Assembly: GCA_030268105.1 (NCBI GenBank)
Contig: BSDZ01000046.1
Location: forward strand, 210,936 to 274,935
From: Volvox africanus
Taxonomy: Eukaryota; Chlorophyta; Chlorophyceae; Chlamydomonadales; Volvocaceae
DNA length: 64,000 nt
Reading direction: 5' to 3'
Shown: in pieces, positions 19,757 to 29,963 of the stretch
How positions within the stretch are numbered: position 1 is the stretch's first letter
Layout of the letters: each line of letters begins with the position of its first letter
Program-made: the position numbers and the translations under genes
The notes under the pieces: generated by a model
Seen by the model: only the letters and a program-made list of their open reading frames with translations
The model's database searches: none
What the model was told of the DNA's origin: nothing

Positions 19757-20785
19757 CTAGTTGTTGTTCTCAAGTCTGCTATATGCGACTTGCAAGTGTT
19801 CGAAGGCTTTGAAGGCCAACGCCCTGTGTTGCCCACCGAGCAGGTGACGGTGTGGGTTCACCTGCCACCTGAGCCTGTCGTACACAGCCTTCCGTCCCTG
19901 GGTTTTGAACTTCTCCGGAGCAAGCTGGAAGATGAGACGGTCGCCAAGTGCCTCATCTTCCAGTTTGCTAAGTGTGATCACCCACTCAACCACATCCGCA
20001 TTTGTAAGCCCCTCAGTGGGTATGACGACATGGCTCACGTGGCCCAACCCGTTTTCTGCACTTTGGGTATCTCTGCTTTCGGCCACGTCCCTCTCGTGGC
20101 ACACCACATTCTCCGCACTTTGGGTATCTCCGCTTTCAGCCACGTCCCTCTCGTGGCACACCACATTCTCCGCACTTTGGGTATCTCCGCTTTCAGCCAC
20201 GTCCCTCTCGTGGCACACCACATTATCCGCACTTTGGGTATCTCGGCTTTCGGCCACGTCCCTCTCGTGGCACACCATGTTATCCGCACTTTGGGTATCT
20301 CCGCTTTCGGCCACGTGCCTCTCGTGGCACACCACATTATCCGCACTTTCGGTATCTCCGCTTTCGGCCACGTCCCTCTCGTGGCACACCACGTTATCTG
20401 CACTTTGGGTATCTCCGCTTTCGGCCACGTCCCTCTCGTGGCACACCACGTTATCCGCACTTTGGGTATCTCCGCTTTCGGCCATGTGCCTCTCGTAGTT
20501 AACCTCACTCTCATAATTGCCGATATGGACCACTGGCACCTCGTGGTCGATTTTGCTCTTGATGCTCTGCGCATCCTGGTGTTGGAACACAGACACCTCA
20601 TAGTCAAACCCATCACTTTTGGTCCTATTTTTCCAGGGCTGAACTTCATGGTCAGGCTCACTGACGTCTGCCTTGTTGGGTATGTCCATAGGAACGACTG
20701 TCTGAGAACCCATAATCCAGCCAGATATTTGCTGCATGGACGGCAACCTAAGTTGCCAGCACAGCACCTTCGGCTGCAGATGCAC
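19757..20785 (-). CDS. 57-bp-repeat (19-residue) protein, U1, 8 repeats
   Basis: 342 codons from a GTG. A more likely start is an upstream exon, since TTGCCGCAG just upstream is a good acceptor and the frame is open from it. The N-terminal region contains SQTVVPMDIPNKADVSEPD and DHEVPVVHIGNYESEVNYE. The centre is eight copies of an acidic 19-residue repeat (VVCHERDVAESGDTQSADN). The C-terminal region holds GLGHVSHVVIPTEGLTNAD and a basic stretch ending SRLENNN. Repeat variants include synonymous third-base changes in this frame (AAT/AAC, GCC/GCT), but other frames also stay open. CAG|GTGAAC near the C-terminus could be a splice donor linking it to the downstream membrane exons. Hydrophilic, with no catalytic motif. 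Possibly a surface or low-complexity protein, or non-coding. Confidence 0.42.
   Translation of the reverse strand: MHLQPKVLCWQLRLPSMQQISGWIMGSQTVVPMDIPNKADVSEPDHEVQPWKNRTKSDGFDYEVSVFQHQDAQSIKSKIDHEVPVVHIGNYESEVNYERHMAESGDTQSADNVVCHERDVAESGDTQSADNVVCHERDVAESGDTESADNVVCHERHVAESGDTQSADNMVCHERDVAESRDTQSADNVVCHERDVAESGDTQSAENVVCHERDVAESGDTQSAENVVCHERDVAESRDTQSAENGLGHVSHVVIPTEGLTNADVVEWVITLSKLEDEALGDRLIFQLAPEKFKTQGRKAVYDRLRWQVNPHRHLLGGQHRALAFKAFEHLQVAYSRLENNN
20051..20498. repeat. 57-bp tandem repeat array, 8 copies (U1)
   Basis: Same repeat as at 175-735. The period keeps reading frame (19 codons). Repeat number differs between units (8, 10, 8, 12, 10) while the flanks are nearly identical. Confidence 0.96.
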
Positions 20786-21412
20786 CGCGGTCCAAGAGAG
20801 AAATATGGTCCTGCGGCAATGGGCGAAAAATTAATTTTCTGTGACTTAAAATGGTTCAGGCTTTGACCTTGACCGTGAGGCGGCGGCGGCATCCCAATCA
20901 CAAACAGCTACAACGCAAGGAAAGCTGCCCATATAGTTAATTTTTAATTAAGCTTAGCAAAGACATCGGTGGAGTCAGCCACGAAAATTGGAAAAGGCTC
21001 GAGCGTACCTTGGGTAGAAGACCTCGAAGCATGTCCGCGCCAGGTAGAAGATTCCACTGAGCATGGCTTTTAGGACGGGCCTAGCGACACAGCTCATGGT
21101 ATCCGAATCCACGCAAACAAGCAAGCCTATCCAAAGACCAGGTGTGCTTGCAGCTTATGGCTGCGGTGTGCGTATGTTGAAAGTCAAGATGGATAGAGAT
21201 AGAGTGTGCAGAGCAGGTAGCAGTAAACAACGTTGCATTTAAAACGCTGTAGTGAGAAAATGCGCACTGAACGGCCTAAGTAGCAAAAGTTTGATGAAAG
21301 TACGGCGGAGAGTGTACCTCCATGATAATCTGCCCTGCCAGGGGCTTCTTTACATCTGTGAGAAACTTTGAGGTATTTCGTTGCTTACGGAAAGCTTTCA
21401 ATCAATCCACGG

Positions 21413-21760
21413 TCATGATGGCACAGGGAAGTTATGTGCATTCAGTACTAAGCTGGAATCACGGCCAGTAGCATCTGAGGACGACGCGAAGTTGAACCTC
21501 TTTTTAATAACTGAAACATGGGAAATGACAGGGTCTATTACTGCATCTGAAAAGGGCAAACCACCTCCTGGCTTTCTGAGAACCACAATTCCGAAGCAAA
21601 CTTGATACGAAGTCGCACATGTACATGGAAGTATATGAACTATAATCACATTACTGTAGACATAATACAGGACACAGAATAGAATACACATATGTTTTGT
21701 AGGTTCCTTTGGAAGGCTTAGGGTTACTGCCCCGGGGAAGAACACTGCTTGCCAATACAT
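21413..21760 (-). CDS. Hypothetical 115-codon membrane ORF, U1
   Basis: ATG at 21,760 (MYWQAVFFPGAVTLSLPK). Hydrophobic segment HMCILFCVLYYVYSNVIIVH, then a soluble tail (RKPGGGLPFSDAVIDPVISH, then FNFASSSDATGRDSSLVL), TGA at 21,413. Intact in U1, U4 and U5, but U2 and U3 carry a TGA in place of GGA within KPGGG. I recognise no family. It could be an exon, since TCAAG/TTTGC and CAGAAAG lie at plausible splice positions. Confidence 0.35.
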   Translation of the reverse strand: MYWQAVFFPGAVTLSLPKEPTKHMCILFCVLYYVYSNVIIVHILPCTCATSYQVCFGIVVLRKPGGGLPFSDAVIDPVISHVSVIKKRFNFASSSDATGRDSSLVLNAHNFPVPS

Positions 21761-21932
21761 ACTGCCTTCCGCGCATGCATGGCGCCGGCATGATGCTCGA
21801 TGTAAATTACATTACTCCAACGCGATGAACACCCGGGATAGATCTCGCTCAGAACCTCGCTCTGGCAACCAGTCACCTTCGCGATGCCCACCCGTTCGTT
21901 GGAGCTTTGCGCCCCACCCTAGCTGAGACCTG

Positions 21933-22265
21933 TTATAGCTTCGTCCAACACCTCCGTCTACTGCCTCCCCTTGGTCCGTAGCCCTTCTGCCCGGTCGCCT
22001 GACAACTGCCGCACCCATTCACACCATCCCCGCACATGCAGCCCGTCTGGCGAGCTAAAGAACGCATAATAGATTGGGGCATAACAAATTCACCACGCAA
22101 CCAAATTTTGACACGAAACAATCCAACAAACACGACGTGTTTTTTGTCCCGAGACACTCTGATTATGACTCCAGGGGGACACGTTGTGCTTAGGGCACAC
22201 TGCCACACTAATTCAATGGTCAATGGTTGCACTTCATCCAGATGATGTAGATAGGTTGCAACCAT
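21933..22265 (-). CDS. Hypothetical 110-codon ORF, U1
   Basis: MVATYLHHLDEVQPLTIELV, then PPGVIIRVSRDKKHVVFVGL, then a Cys/Gly-rich end (CMCGDGVNGCGSCQATG). The frame is open further upstream (SSNDGVFPLDVGSIW), where it resembles 5315-5370. A truncated copy is in U0 (2090-2314). U1-U4 are intact and U5 has a 1-bp insertion in the T run. No family recognised. Confidence 0.28.
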   Translation of the reverse strand: MVATYLHHLDEVQPLTIELVWQCALSTTCPPGVIIRVSRDKKHVVFVGLFRVKIWLRGEFVMPQSIMRSLARQTGCMCGDGVNGCGSCQATGQKGYGPRGGSRRRCWTKL

Positions 22266-22672
22266 CCAGATAGATCCTACATCTAGGGGGAAAACACCAT
22301 CATTGGAACTTGCGCTTGGAATGAGCCTGCTTTGAGAATTATTTCAGAAATTATTCGGCGGAAGTTGTGGCCTGTTGTTGTACAGCGGTGGTGGGTTCAG
22401 GGCCCGCAGGACAAGAGTTGTGTCGGTCTACTTGAAGACGGAACAAGGAGATGAACGTTTGGAAGTTGAGATAGCAGTTTGAAGATTGGGATGTACGAAC
22501 ACACTGTCATGGCACACTTCATGAACGGTTGGGAAATGTGGTGTTTGGTCTGTAAAAATGTCCAATGGGAACGCTGCCTCGACTAAACCCTAAGCTTAAT
22601 GGTTACAACTGGCCATATGCCGCCTAGATGGCCGCGCGGGTTGACGAACGAACGTTTACGGTATGTCGGTAG

Positions 22673-22855
22673 GTTGCTTGATGTAGATATGTTGCAACCT
22701 TTTAAGCCATGCAAGCTGCAGCAACGGACTCTTAATGTGTCTGTCCTAGATGCCTGCTCGTAGATGTGGACTTTGGATAGGTTGGCCCTCCCCGATTCCT
22801 TGATCAACCGCTGCACTCACGCGTTTAGGAAGCAACAGCAAAACAATTACGCTTG
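22673..22855 (-). repeat. Dispersed element, U1 copy (inverted relative to 4925)
   Basis: Complement reads AAGTCCACATCTACGAGCAGG and CCGTTGCTGCAGCTTGCATG. The outer end CACTCACGCGTTTAGGAAGC is the complement of the 5' end of copy 1. Present once per unit near the right border. The frame SKVHIYEQASRTDTLRVRCC is conserved. Confidence 0.75.
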
Positions 22856-23004
22856 GGATTTAACGACTCCCTGAAGAAATTATGTACACTTCATTTGGCC
22901 CACTCCCCTCCATTGGTGCGCATATCCGTTAGGCTGATGGTTCTTTCCATCTATGCAACCTGGGAAATAGCAACAAAATATGCCGTGTGAGGATTAATGA
23001 TATG

Positions 23005-23005
<1 letters not shown>

Positions 23006-23072
<67 letters not shown>
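23006..23072. repeat. (CA)n microsatellite, U2 (about 67 bp)
   Basis: Longest of the five copies. Confidence 0.98.
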
Positions 23073-23074
<2 letters not shown>

Positions 23075-24613
23075 GGCAAGTGAACGTGCACGCCGCATGC
23101 CTGCACTAATTGGGAGTGCTTATTTTGCATCCCCAAACTCATCCATTTGCGCGCGAGGAGTGATTCGGGATGTTGGCACACCATGTCGCGCCGCGCCACG
23201 TTGTGCTGCCCCACGTCACGCGAGCAAACTTCTAAATTCACAGAATTTTACATTTAAGCAGCGCAGCATATATACATATTTATAGCCAATATTACTGATA
23301 GCTCACTTTATCCAGGCCGCGGAATTTAAGAATCGAATAAAGGAGGTTCTTCAGCTTTAAAGATTCTGTCCGCCAGGCGCTGATCGCTTTGGCTGCCTCG
23401 TACAGTTAAATAAGAGTTCGAAATATGCCGATTTTACGTAGTCAGTTGCATTTATATATGCAAGAGAAGTTCACATTACCAATGACCACAAACAAAGTAA
23501 AGAGCGAAGTAAAGCTTTCTATACTGAATGTCATAGGGACAAACCAGAGCTGGGACTGCTCCGGGACAAACGCAAATGGTCATTTTTGCGGGCACAGGGG
23601 CTTATCCAACACTGCACCCATTCTGGTCTTGTAACAAATATGTTCCCCTGGCTTGATAGTTAGAAGTGTACCTTAAAATTGGGTCTGGGAAAATTGGGTT
23701 TGGAGGTGCATGGTGTTGGACCCTTAGCCTTTTCGAGCTCTTTGAGCAGTCTTGCTTACCCAAGCATTCATTTGTGCCTTTGATCTTGTCAAAAAAATGT
23801 AGTTAAGGTTTTTTAGATCAAAACAAGCTTATGAAGAAGAAATAGAACAAAATTCAAAATTATATAGAACATTAAGTAATAGACCAGAAGAAAGAACTGA
23901 CCAAGTTATACGAAATTAAAAATGAGCTTTTACTAAGCGTTCCCAATATTTTGCATTGACGCCCACATCTATGCTGCGGTGATGTTGCCTACCCGTCACG
24001 CCCTACCCTAGACGGACCACATGTAGCCATTCCCGCCTTCGTTCGAAGGCCTCCAATCAGCCCCAGATGCACAATAATCTTAACTCCAACTATCCAAACT
24101 TCCGAAGCCTACAGCTCCAAATCCTAAGCCCGTACCGACCGTTGCATGCCTCGCATCCAGGGTCTGAGTACAACATGTACAACATACAACTGATCGCTTA
24201 ATAAATTATCAACTCCCCATATCTTCTGCCGGAAGCACAATGCAGAATTACCGAAAGTTCGAATACGTAGGCCGATATGCCGATAGGCCGATAGCAGATG
24301 GACGCGGGAGAGAGAGTAGAGCCACGAGAGAGGAGAAGGAAACATGGCGGAACGTGTGGCGCTTACTACAACCCCCTGCTGCAAACCTCTCTCGGCAAAG
24401 TTGGAACGTAAGCCCGATCCTTCGTAATAAGCAGCATTCTCATCCAGTTCGAATAGAATTTAGCAAGAACAGCAACACAGGAAGGGATAGAATCCCAATC
24501 TCAATCTTGACTTTGTGCCTTCCTCATTATTACGCGGTTTTCACTCTAACTGCGCAATCCGGCACGACCGCCACGGCCGCGCCGCGAAATAACGACCATT
24601 CGTTTTCCAGGTC

Positions 24614-27137
24614 CTAATATGGCAGACAACGGCCGAAAGGAAAGCCCGGTATTGCATAGTACATATCATCGTACTGCTCGTCCATGGCATCCCACAGATC
24701 CGAGACGCTGCCATCGGTGTGAAGCCCCTGCAGCCGTATATCCGTGCAGGGCCGCGCATAAGCCTAAGGGTTTTATCATTTGTACAACGGTAGGACATAA
24801 AAAGATTTGATCTGTCGTAACAAGTCACCAGATAATCAGGGCCAGGGCCAGGGCCAGGGCCAGGGCCAGGGCTAGCTCGGACGCCTAACCCGATAGGACA
24901 CGAGTAGTAAGTTTGCTCCTCCCAAAGTGGAATACCAGGTCTCTTATCATCTTCCTTCCATCCATCCTTCCCGGTGCACCCTAGTAAGCACCTGGATTGC
25001 TGAGACCCACGGGTCCATGGCTTAGCATGCCCTCTGAGCCCCGCCCCATGAGCCCCACTCCCTACTCACCGGCCAGCACTAACACGGTGGGGGCAATGTC
25101 AATGTGCTGCGTCGTGGTAACCACCTTGGAGCCGGCAGCCAGACCCGGGCCCTGAGGCCAGGGACGACGGGTGGAGGGGTGAAGTCCAGGGATTTCTGCC
25201 ACAAAAGGATAAGGGTTCTTGAGTATTAGGCTAGGAGGGCAAAGGACAGGCGGACGGAGGTTGGGACTACGATTTTAGGCGGGGGAGGCAGGGTTAAAGA
25301 TGCAACAGAAAGGTGCGTGCAAGGATTTATGGCAAGGACGACGGAGGGCCTGGTTCTGGTGGCAGTGGTTGCCTCATGTTAAAGGAAGGAGGGGGCGATG
25401 ATACGAAATCTACAATCTATAATCTATATTATTATACACCTATCCCCACCCCACCCACGCCCCTCCCACCTAACGCCACGACCATCTCTCATCCACAGCT
25501 CGCATGCACCTCAGCGGCACTCGGTGGATCTCCTCTAAGAAGGTCACATTTGCGGCCGTGAGGGGGTCTCGCGCCAGCAGCCACGCTGGCTTCCCACTAA
25601 CCCCCGGGTCATTCTGGGCGGTCGTGGCAGTGCCGCTCCACTCAGCTCCTCCCACAGTGTCAGGCCGCAAGTAAATAAGGCCTACGCGTTTGGATGGTGG
25701 CTGGCGTCGTCCCCGGTAGGGAATGTGGAATCAATCGGGGCGTAAGCTAAGTAGCCGCCAAGGCCGTGCATAATCGTAGAAAGAAGAGCGATGGGAACCG
25801 TGATGATGTATACTATCGGTGTTGTTGGCGACAGCGAAGAGGTGCTGCGAGAGACGTTGGTAGATGCAAGCAAAAGTTAATGTATGAGTGCTTGCCCCCT
25901 CCCCCCGCATTCACCTGTGTATAGCGTGGTGTACCCAGCTTTCTGCAGCCAGGTGGGGAGCCACTCGCGATCCAAATCCAGCGCACGGAATTTTGCAGAA
26001 CCTCCTGTATGTGAGGAAGGGGTTGTGGGTTCGCGGGCCAGGGCCTCGGGGATGACGAATTTAATTTGTGGAAAAATGGTTTCCGCGGCCAGACGGCGAA
26101 CCCCTTGGGGTGGCAAAAGAATGAATGGAAGAACGGAAGGACAGAACGAACTCGCTTTGTGGACGGCCCAGAAAGGGGAGGGGTCTGCGGTGAGAACAGG
26201 AAGGTTGATTAGGAAGGATGATAGTGCCTAGAGTTGAAGGGATGCAGAGCCGCGGAGCGGGGAGGGCTGGCGGGTTTCAGTTGCTGTTGGGTCAAATGAC
26301 AGTCATCCGTCCACCTCCGGGAGAGGGGTTGTCATCAATGGCCATTGGGGCGGCCTTTCCTTGTCTCCTGTCTCGCTCATAAATGTAAATCTGTGCTTAG
26401 AAAAAGGTGGTAATGAGAAACTCTTAAATATGTCTGGTTCCGGAGCATGACCTACACCAAAACCCGGGTCCATGTTCGCTCCGCCAATTAACCTGACTGA
26501 CGGTAATGACAAGGGGCCGCACGTCGCAATGTGGCTTCGAAGCCACCCGTCCACCCAGGAATACTTCTTCCATCGGGGGAGATCGGGTATTACCGTCTGA
26601 GGCTTACGATCGTATCCAGGCTAGTCGGGGACGGCAGGGTGGAACCTGTCATTTAAAACTTGACGTACCGTGTGGTCCGAGCACGTCTGTGAAATTGGTA
26701 TTGGGACTCAGCTGGCCGCGTTGGAGGCTGACCCGGGAAGGGCAGCAGATGGGAGTAGTGACGAAATGGTTCGTAAAGGTGACACCTGGTTTGCAGCAAC
26801 ATCGGGACATAACCGAATAAGGAACCGATGCCTGCAGGAACTGACAGGAAGATTACCAACTTCCAACAACCAACCATTTTTACTTACCAGCTCAAAGAAT
26901 CTTGAACAACATCTATGATTCAAGAAAATTTCTGAACATTCCTGGTCGCGTCGTCGTGCACGAAAGTCGCACGTCGCCAAATGATTGATGGTCCGGTTAC
27001 GATGCCCTTACCTCGGTCTCGCAAAAGCCGTTTCGTCGCCGGTACTGAGATTAATCTACATCATCTACAAGGATAAGGATAGAGTTTGGACGCCGTGCTA
27101 CAGATGCCGAATATGTGATGATACCCAGATACAGCAT
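24614..27137 (-). pseudogene. Arylsulfatase pseudogene, U2
   Basis: Same exon order and same frameshifts as U1, so the lesions predate the amplification. It has the ATG (27,135-27,137) missing from U1, which makes the signal peptide MLYLGIITYSASVA readable. Differs by Leu for Arg in the KPAWL(L/R)ARD segment. The CCPSR motif is intact. Confidence 0.85.
24839..24875. repeat. GGGCCA minisatellite, U2 (about 6 copies)
   Basis: Same site as the 30-copy tract of U1. Confidence 0.95.
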
Positions 27138-27355
27138 TACATTTAGAAATCGCTTCCTTTGAAATTTCTTTGGATTAAACGATTTATTTGACGGAAATTC
27201 TTACGTGGAAATTCTTTACTCGACGGAAGAAGTATTTCAAGATATGCTCATTTCATGCAAAGCATGACGTTGGTTGGCTTGGGGGCTGTTGCCGTTATTG
27301 AACAAAAGGGTAGAACAAAGGTGAGGGACGAGAGGGGACTCATGTTTTCTTCATG

Positions 27356-27945
27356 TAGCGCCTATCACCCTACACTTGCCGCCTTCCGCCCGACCGCTGC
27401 ATTGTAGCACGGAGCTGAACTTGTCTGCCGCGTCTGACTTCCTGCAATGGTAACTATGGAAACGCCTGGCACTTGCACACAATTCTTGATTCAGGGAACT
27501 AAAGAAAACAAGTTCGAGACAAAAAGGCAAATAAAATTGTTCGATGCTCTTACGAGCAAGCCCAATCGGTGAAGCTGTCACGTCGGAAGCGCGATGGATC
27601 AACGGTGAACTGACAAGACTGTCGAAGCTCCCAAACCAACGATTTGATTGCATTTGCATACTTGTGAGAATTAAATAATGGTTAAGTGTATATGATCTTT
27701 CGGGCAATTGTTCAATCCCAACCGTAATTGTTTTGCTGTTGCTTCATAAACGCGTGAGTGCAGCGGTTGACCAAGGAACCAGGGAGGTCGAACTTATCAA
27801 AGTCCACATCTACCAGCAGGCACCTAGAATACACACATTTATAGTCCGTGCTGCAACTTGCATGGTATGAAAGGTTACAACATATCTCAAATTTCTCGTT
27901 TCTACCTTTCCAACATCCTGTTTCTGTCCTCTCGTGCGACTTAAA
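27356..27945. other. Cassette B (U2)
   Basis: Replaces cassette A between identical flanks. The first 70 bp have no relative in the window. The remaining roughly 520 bp are homologous to 4638-5160. Includes a dispersed-element relative in the plus orientation (about 27,715-27,885). The minus-strand ORFs here (118 and 85 codons) have no recognisable motif and I do not call them genes. Confidence 0.85.
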
Positions 27946-28320
27946 GGCGGCATCCATATGCCTACCCATTTGTTGCCTCGACCGGGTGCCTCAGGAATTA
28001 ATTCCTAGCAATCAGCATCACAATTGTACGGGCGAAAATAATCCAATGGAACGATTGAGCCAGTTTGAATACTTGTCGTTCAGATACGCTATAGATTCGA
28101 AGCTAGCATGAACACAGGCAAGGGCGTGTGTGTGGGTTATGTACATCTGGTTGGTCACACATGTGCAGAGGCTAAGGTTTCAGCATGCCCGTACATGTGG
28201 CAGGGTGGATTCCCGATGCGGATGGAGCTTGCTCTGGTGTTGGTTTTGCAGACATATACAATGAATCACTTCTGCGCTGTATGTTAGCACACCAGCTATG
28301 GACAGGCAGAAAGCAACTGC

Positions 28321-28713
28321 GTGGACTCATGCGTGTCGTTGAGCATTAGACTACGTGTGTATCAGGCCTTGGCGCATGCTCTTTCACGCTTCGATGCCTT
28401 TGATTTTCCTTCAAACAGACTTATTATCGAACACGTTTCACTGGAAGATAAGCGCGTGGAAGGGAGATGCCACGAGAGAACTGTGCGTGTGGGGGCGTTG
28501 ACGCGCGGCGGGCAGCAGCTGGGGCGCAATCAGTTGGGGCTCAGCCATATGGGCGCTTGCCAGGAGCCTCTTTGTCCGACACCATGGATCCGGCGCGATC
28601 CATGCACCCAGGGCACTTGTGAAGCGTATGGAGCTTGCTGTGTCGTTGATTATGCAGTTTTATTCATTGTATATGCGCTGTATGCACAACGAGCTATGGG
28701 TAGCCGGAGATGA
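28321..28713 (+). CDS. Hypothetical 130-codon ORF, U2
   Basis: As the U1 copy, with LEDKR and CTQGTC. Confidence 0.28.
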   Translation: MDSCVSLSIRLRVYQALAHALSRFDAFDFPSNRLIIEHVSLEDKRVEGRCHERTVRVGALTRGGQQLGRNQLGLSHMGACQEPLCPTPWIRRDPCTQGTCEAYGACCVVDYAVLFIVYALYAQRAMGSRR

Positions 28714-29035
28714 ACCGTTCAAATAAATGCATGTTGGGCATTAGACTACGTGTGTATGAGGCCGGATGGCCGTGTCTATTTATACATTGATCAGGACGTA
28801 TTCACATACGGCTGGTAGAGGATGCCACGGCATGGGAACAGTGACATCCACGACATTGTACGCCTGATGGCTGGTGCGTGCTCGTGCCTTCATGCATATC
28901 TAAGTTGTGGAGGGGCTGCGGGCTGAATGTGTGTGTATGTTTGTGTATGATACGTTCACGTTCACTGTTTGGAAACTAGTTTGATAAGCCTCACCCCGCC
29001 GTTCGTATGGCCTATGGGTATGTGTTTATACCCCT

Positions 29036-29463
29036 TCACGTGATATATTGATGACGAGCATGTGAACCATTCAGCTGTGTTGACTGCATTACCGAGCTAC
29101 TAGAGCTGTGTAAACATCTTGCCGTATCCGTTAATTGTGTAGGCGTGTACTCAGACAGGAAGGGCACAGAAAACTGAAACATAATGACATCTTGTCACAC
29201 TGTAGGGGCTACGCAGCAAATATGGAATTATTGACGAGGGTCTGAGCTCAGGGTGTGTGTGGTTAAGAAACTTACATGAAACACAAACAGAATTATGAAA
29301 GTACCAATCACGATATAGTACAAAACAAAGGTATCAGAGTCTGCCCAATTAAGGGTGGTATCGAAAGACACCGAATATGAATTCAAAGCCCCATATACAT
29401 GTTTCGTTCCAGGGACAGGCAAAGTGTCCAAGGAAGCTCCCAAGGATCCTGGATCGCGTGTTT
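29036..29463 (-). CDS. Two exons of single-pass membrane protein, U2
   Basis: Same two exons as U1. Changes: GSLGASLDT (Ala for Asp) and GALNSYS (Asn for Thr). Transmembrane segment and splice signals unchanged. Confidence 0.48.
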
Positions 29464-29550
29464 CTGGGGTCGTAACCCTCCATGTGGTGGGGTTTCTTTA
29501 CCTCGCACCCATTACTCCTCCATTGCACAAACAGGGACAATCAAGACGTC

Positions 29551-29664
29551 CCGGCCAAAGCCACTCCGGCGGCTAAGGCCCCCCCTTTGTCCCAGCCAAA
29601 GCCGCTCCAGCGGCTAAGGCCCCCCTTTTGTCCCAGCCAAAGCCGCTCCGGCGGCTAAAGCCCG
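29551..29664. repeat. Row of three GC hairpins, U2
   Basis: As U1. Confidence 0.85.
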
Positions 29665-29963
29665 CTTCTTTTTGCCACTCGTTACACAAGCAAAGGACAA
29701 TACGTCCCAGCCACAGCCGCCCTGGAGGCAGAGCCCCCGACCAGTCCACACCAGGGCATTAAATCTGCGTGGAAAGGGTTTGTTAGTCAGTAAGGACATG
29801 TCTAATTATTATCGTAAGAACTGAGCGACACAATAAAACAGGCAGGCCAAGTCCCACACTTACCTTCTGATGACTAACATTAAGCCCTGATAAGATGCAT
29901 GCAATCCCCCCTTTGTTTCCCTTGCTCCACCCCTCACTCCACATATTCCTTCGGCATGCGCAT

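Larger units (their letters stand above)
8724..22895. repeat. Array unit U1 (14.2 kb), the only undeleted copy
   Basis: Starts at TGGCCCACTCCCC and ends at ACACTTCATT, the same junction seen at 22,896, 33,217, 41,492, 51,869 and 62,182. U1 alone holds 8769-12,102 (Tyr-rich gene remnant plus bacterial insert), and everything else is repeated in the following units at about 99% identity. It carries cassette A and the longest GGGCCA tract. It is best read as the copy closest to the founding locus, because the deletions in the other units can be derived from it but not the reverse. Confidence 0.93.

Noticed and set aside
19688..20866. Plus-strand long ORF through the 57-bp repeats (GHVPLVAHH-type repeat) as the gene
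   Set aside because: It is open mainly because the repeat is stop-free in several frames. Its N-terminal part is unremarkable, and splice-like signals and silent variation favour the minus strand slightly. Not excluded.
27351..27969. Minus-strand ORFs of 118 and 85 codons in cassette B
   Set aside because: The diverged source copy at 4638-5160 does not keep them open, which argues against coding.
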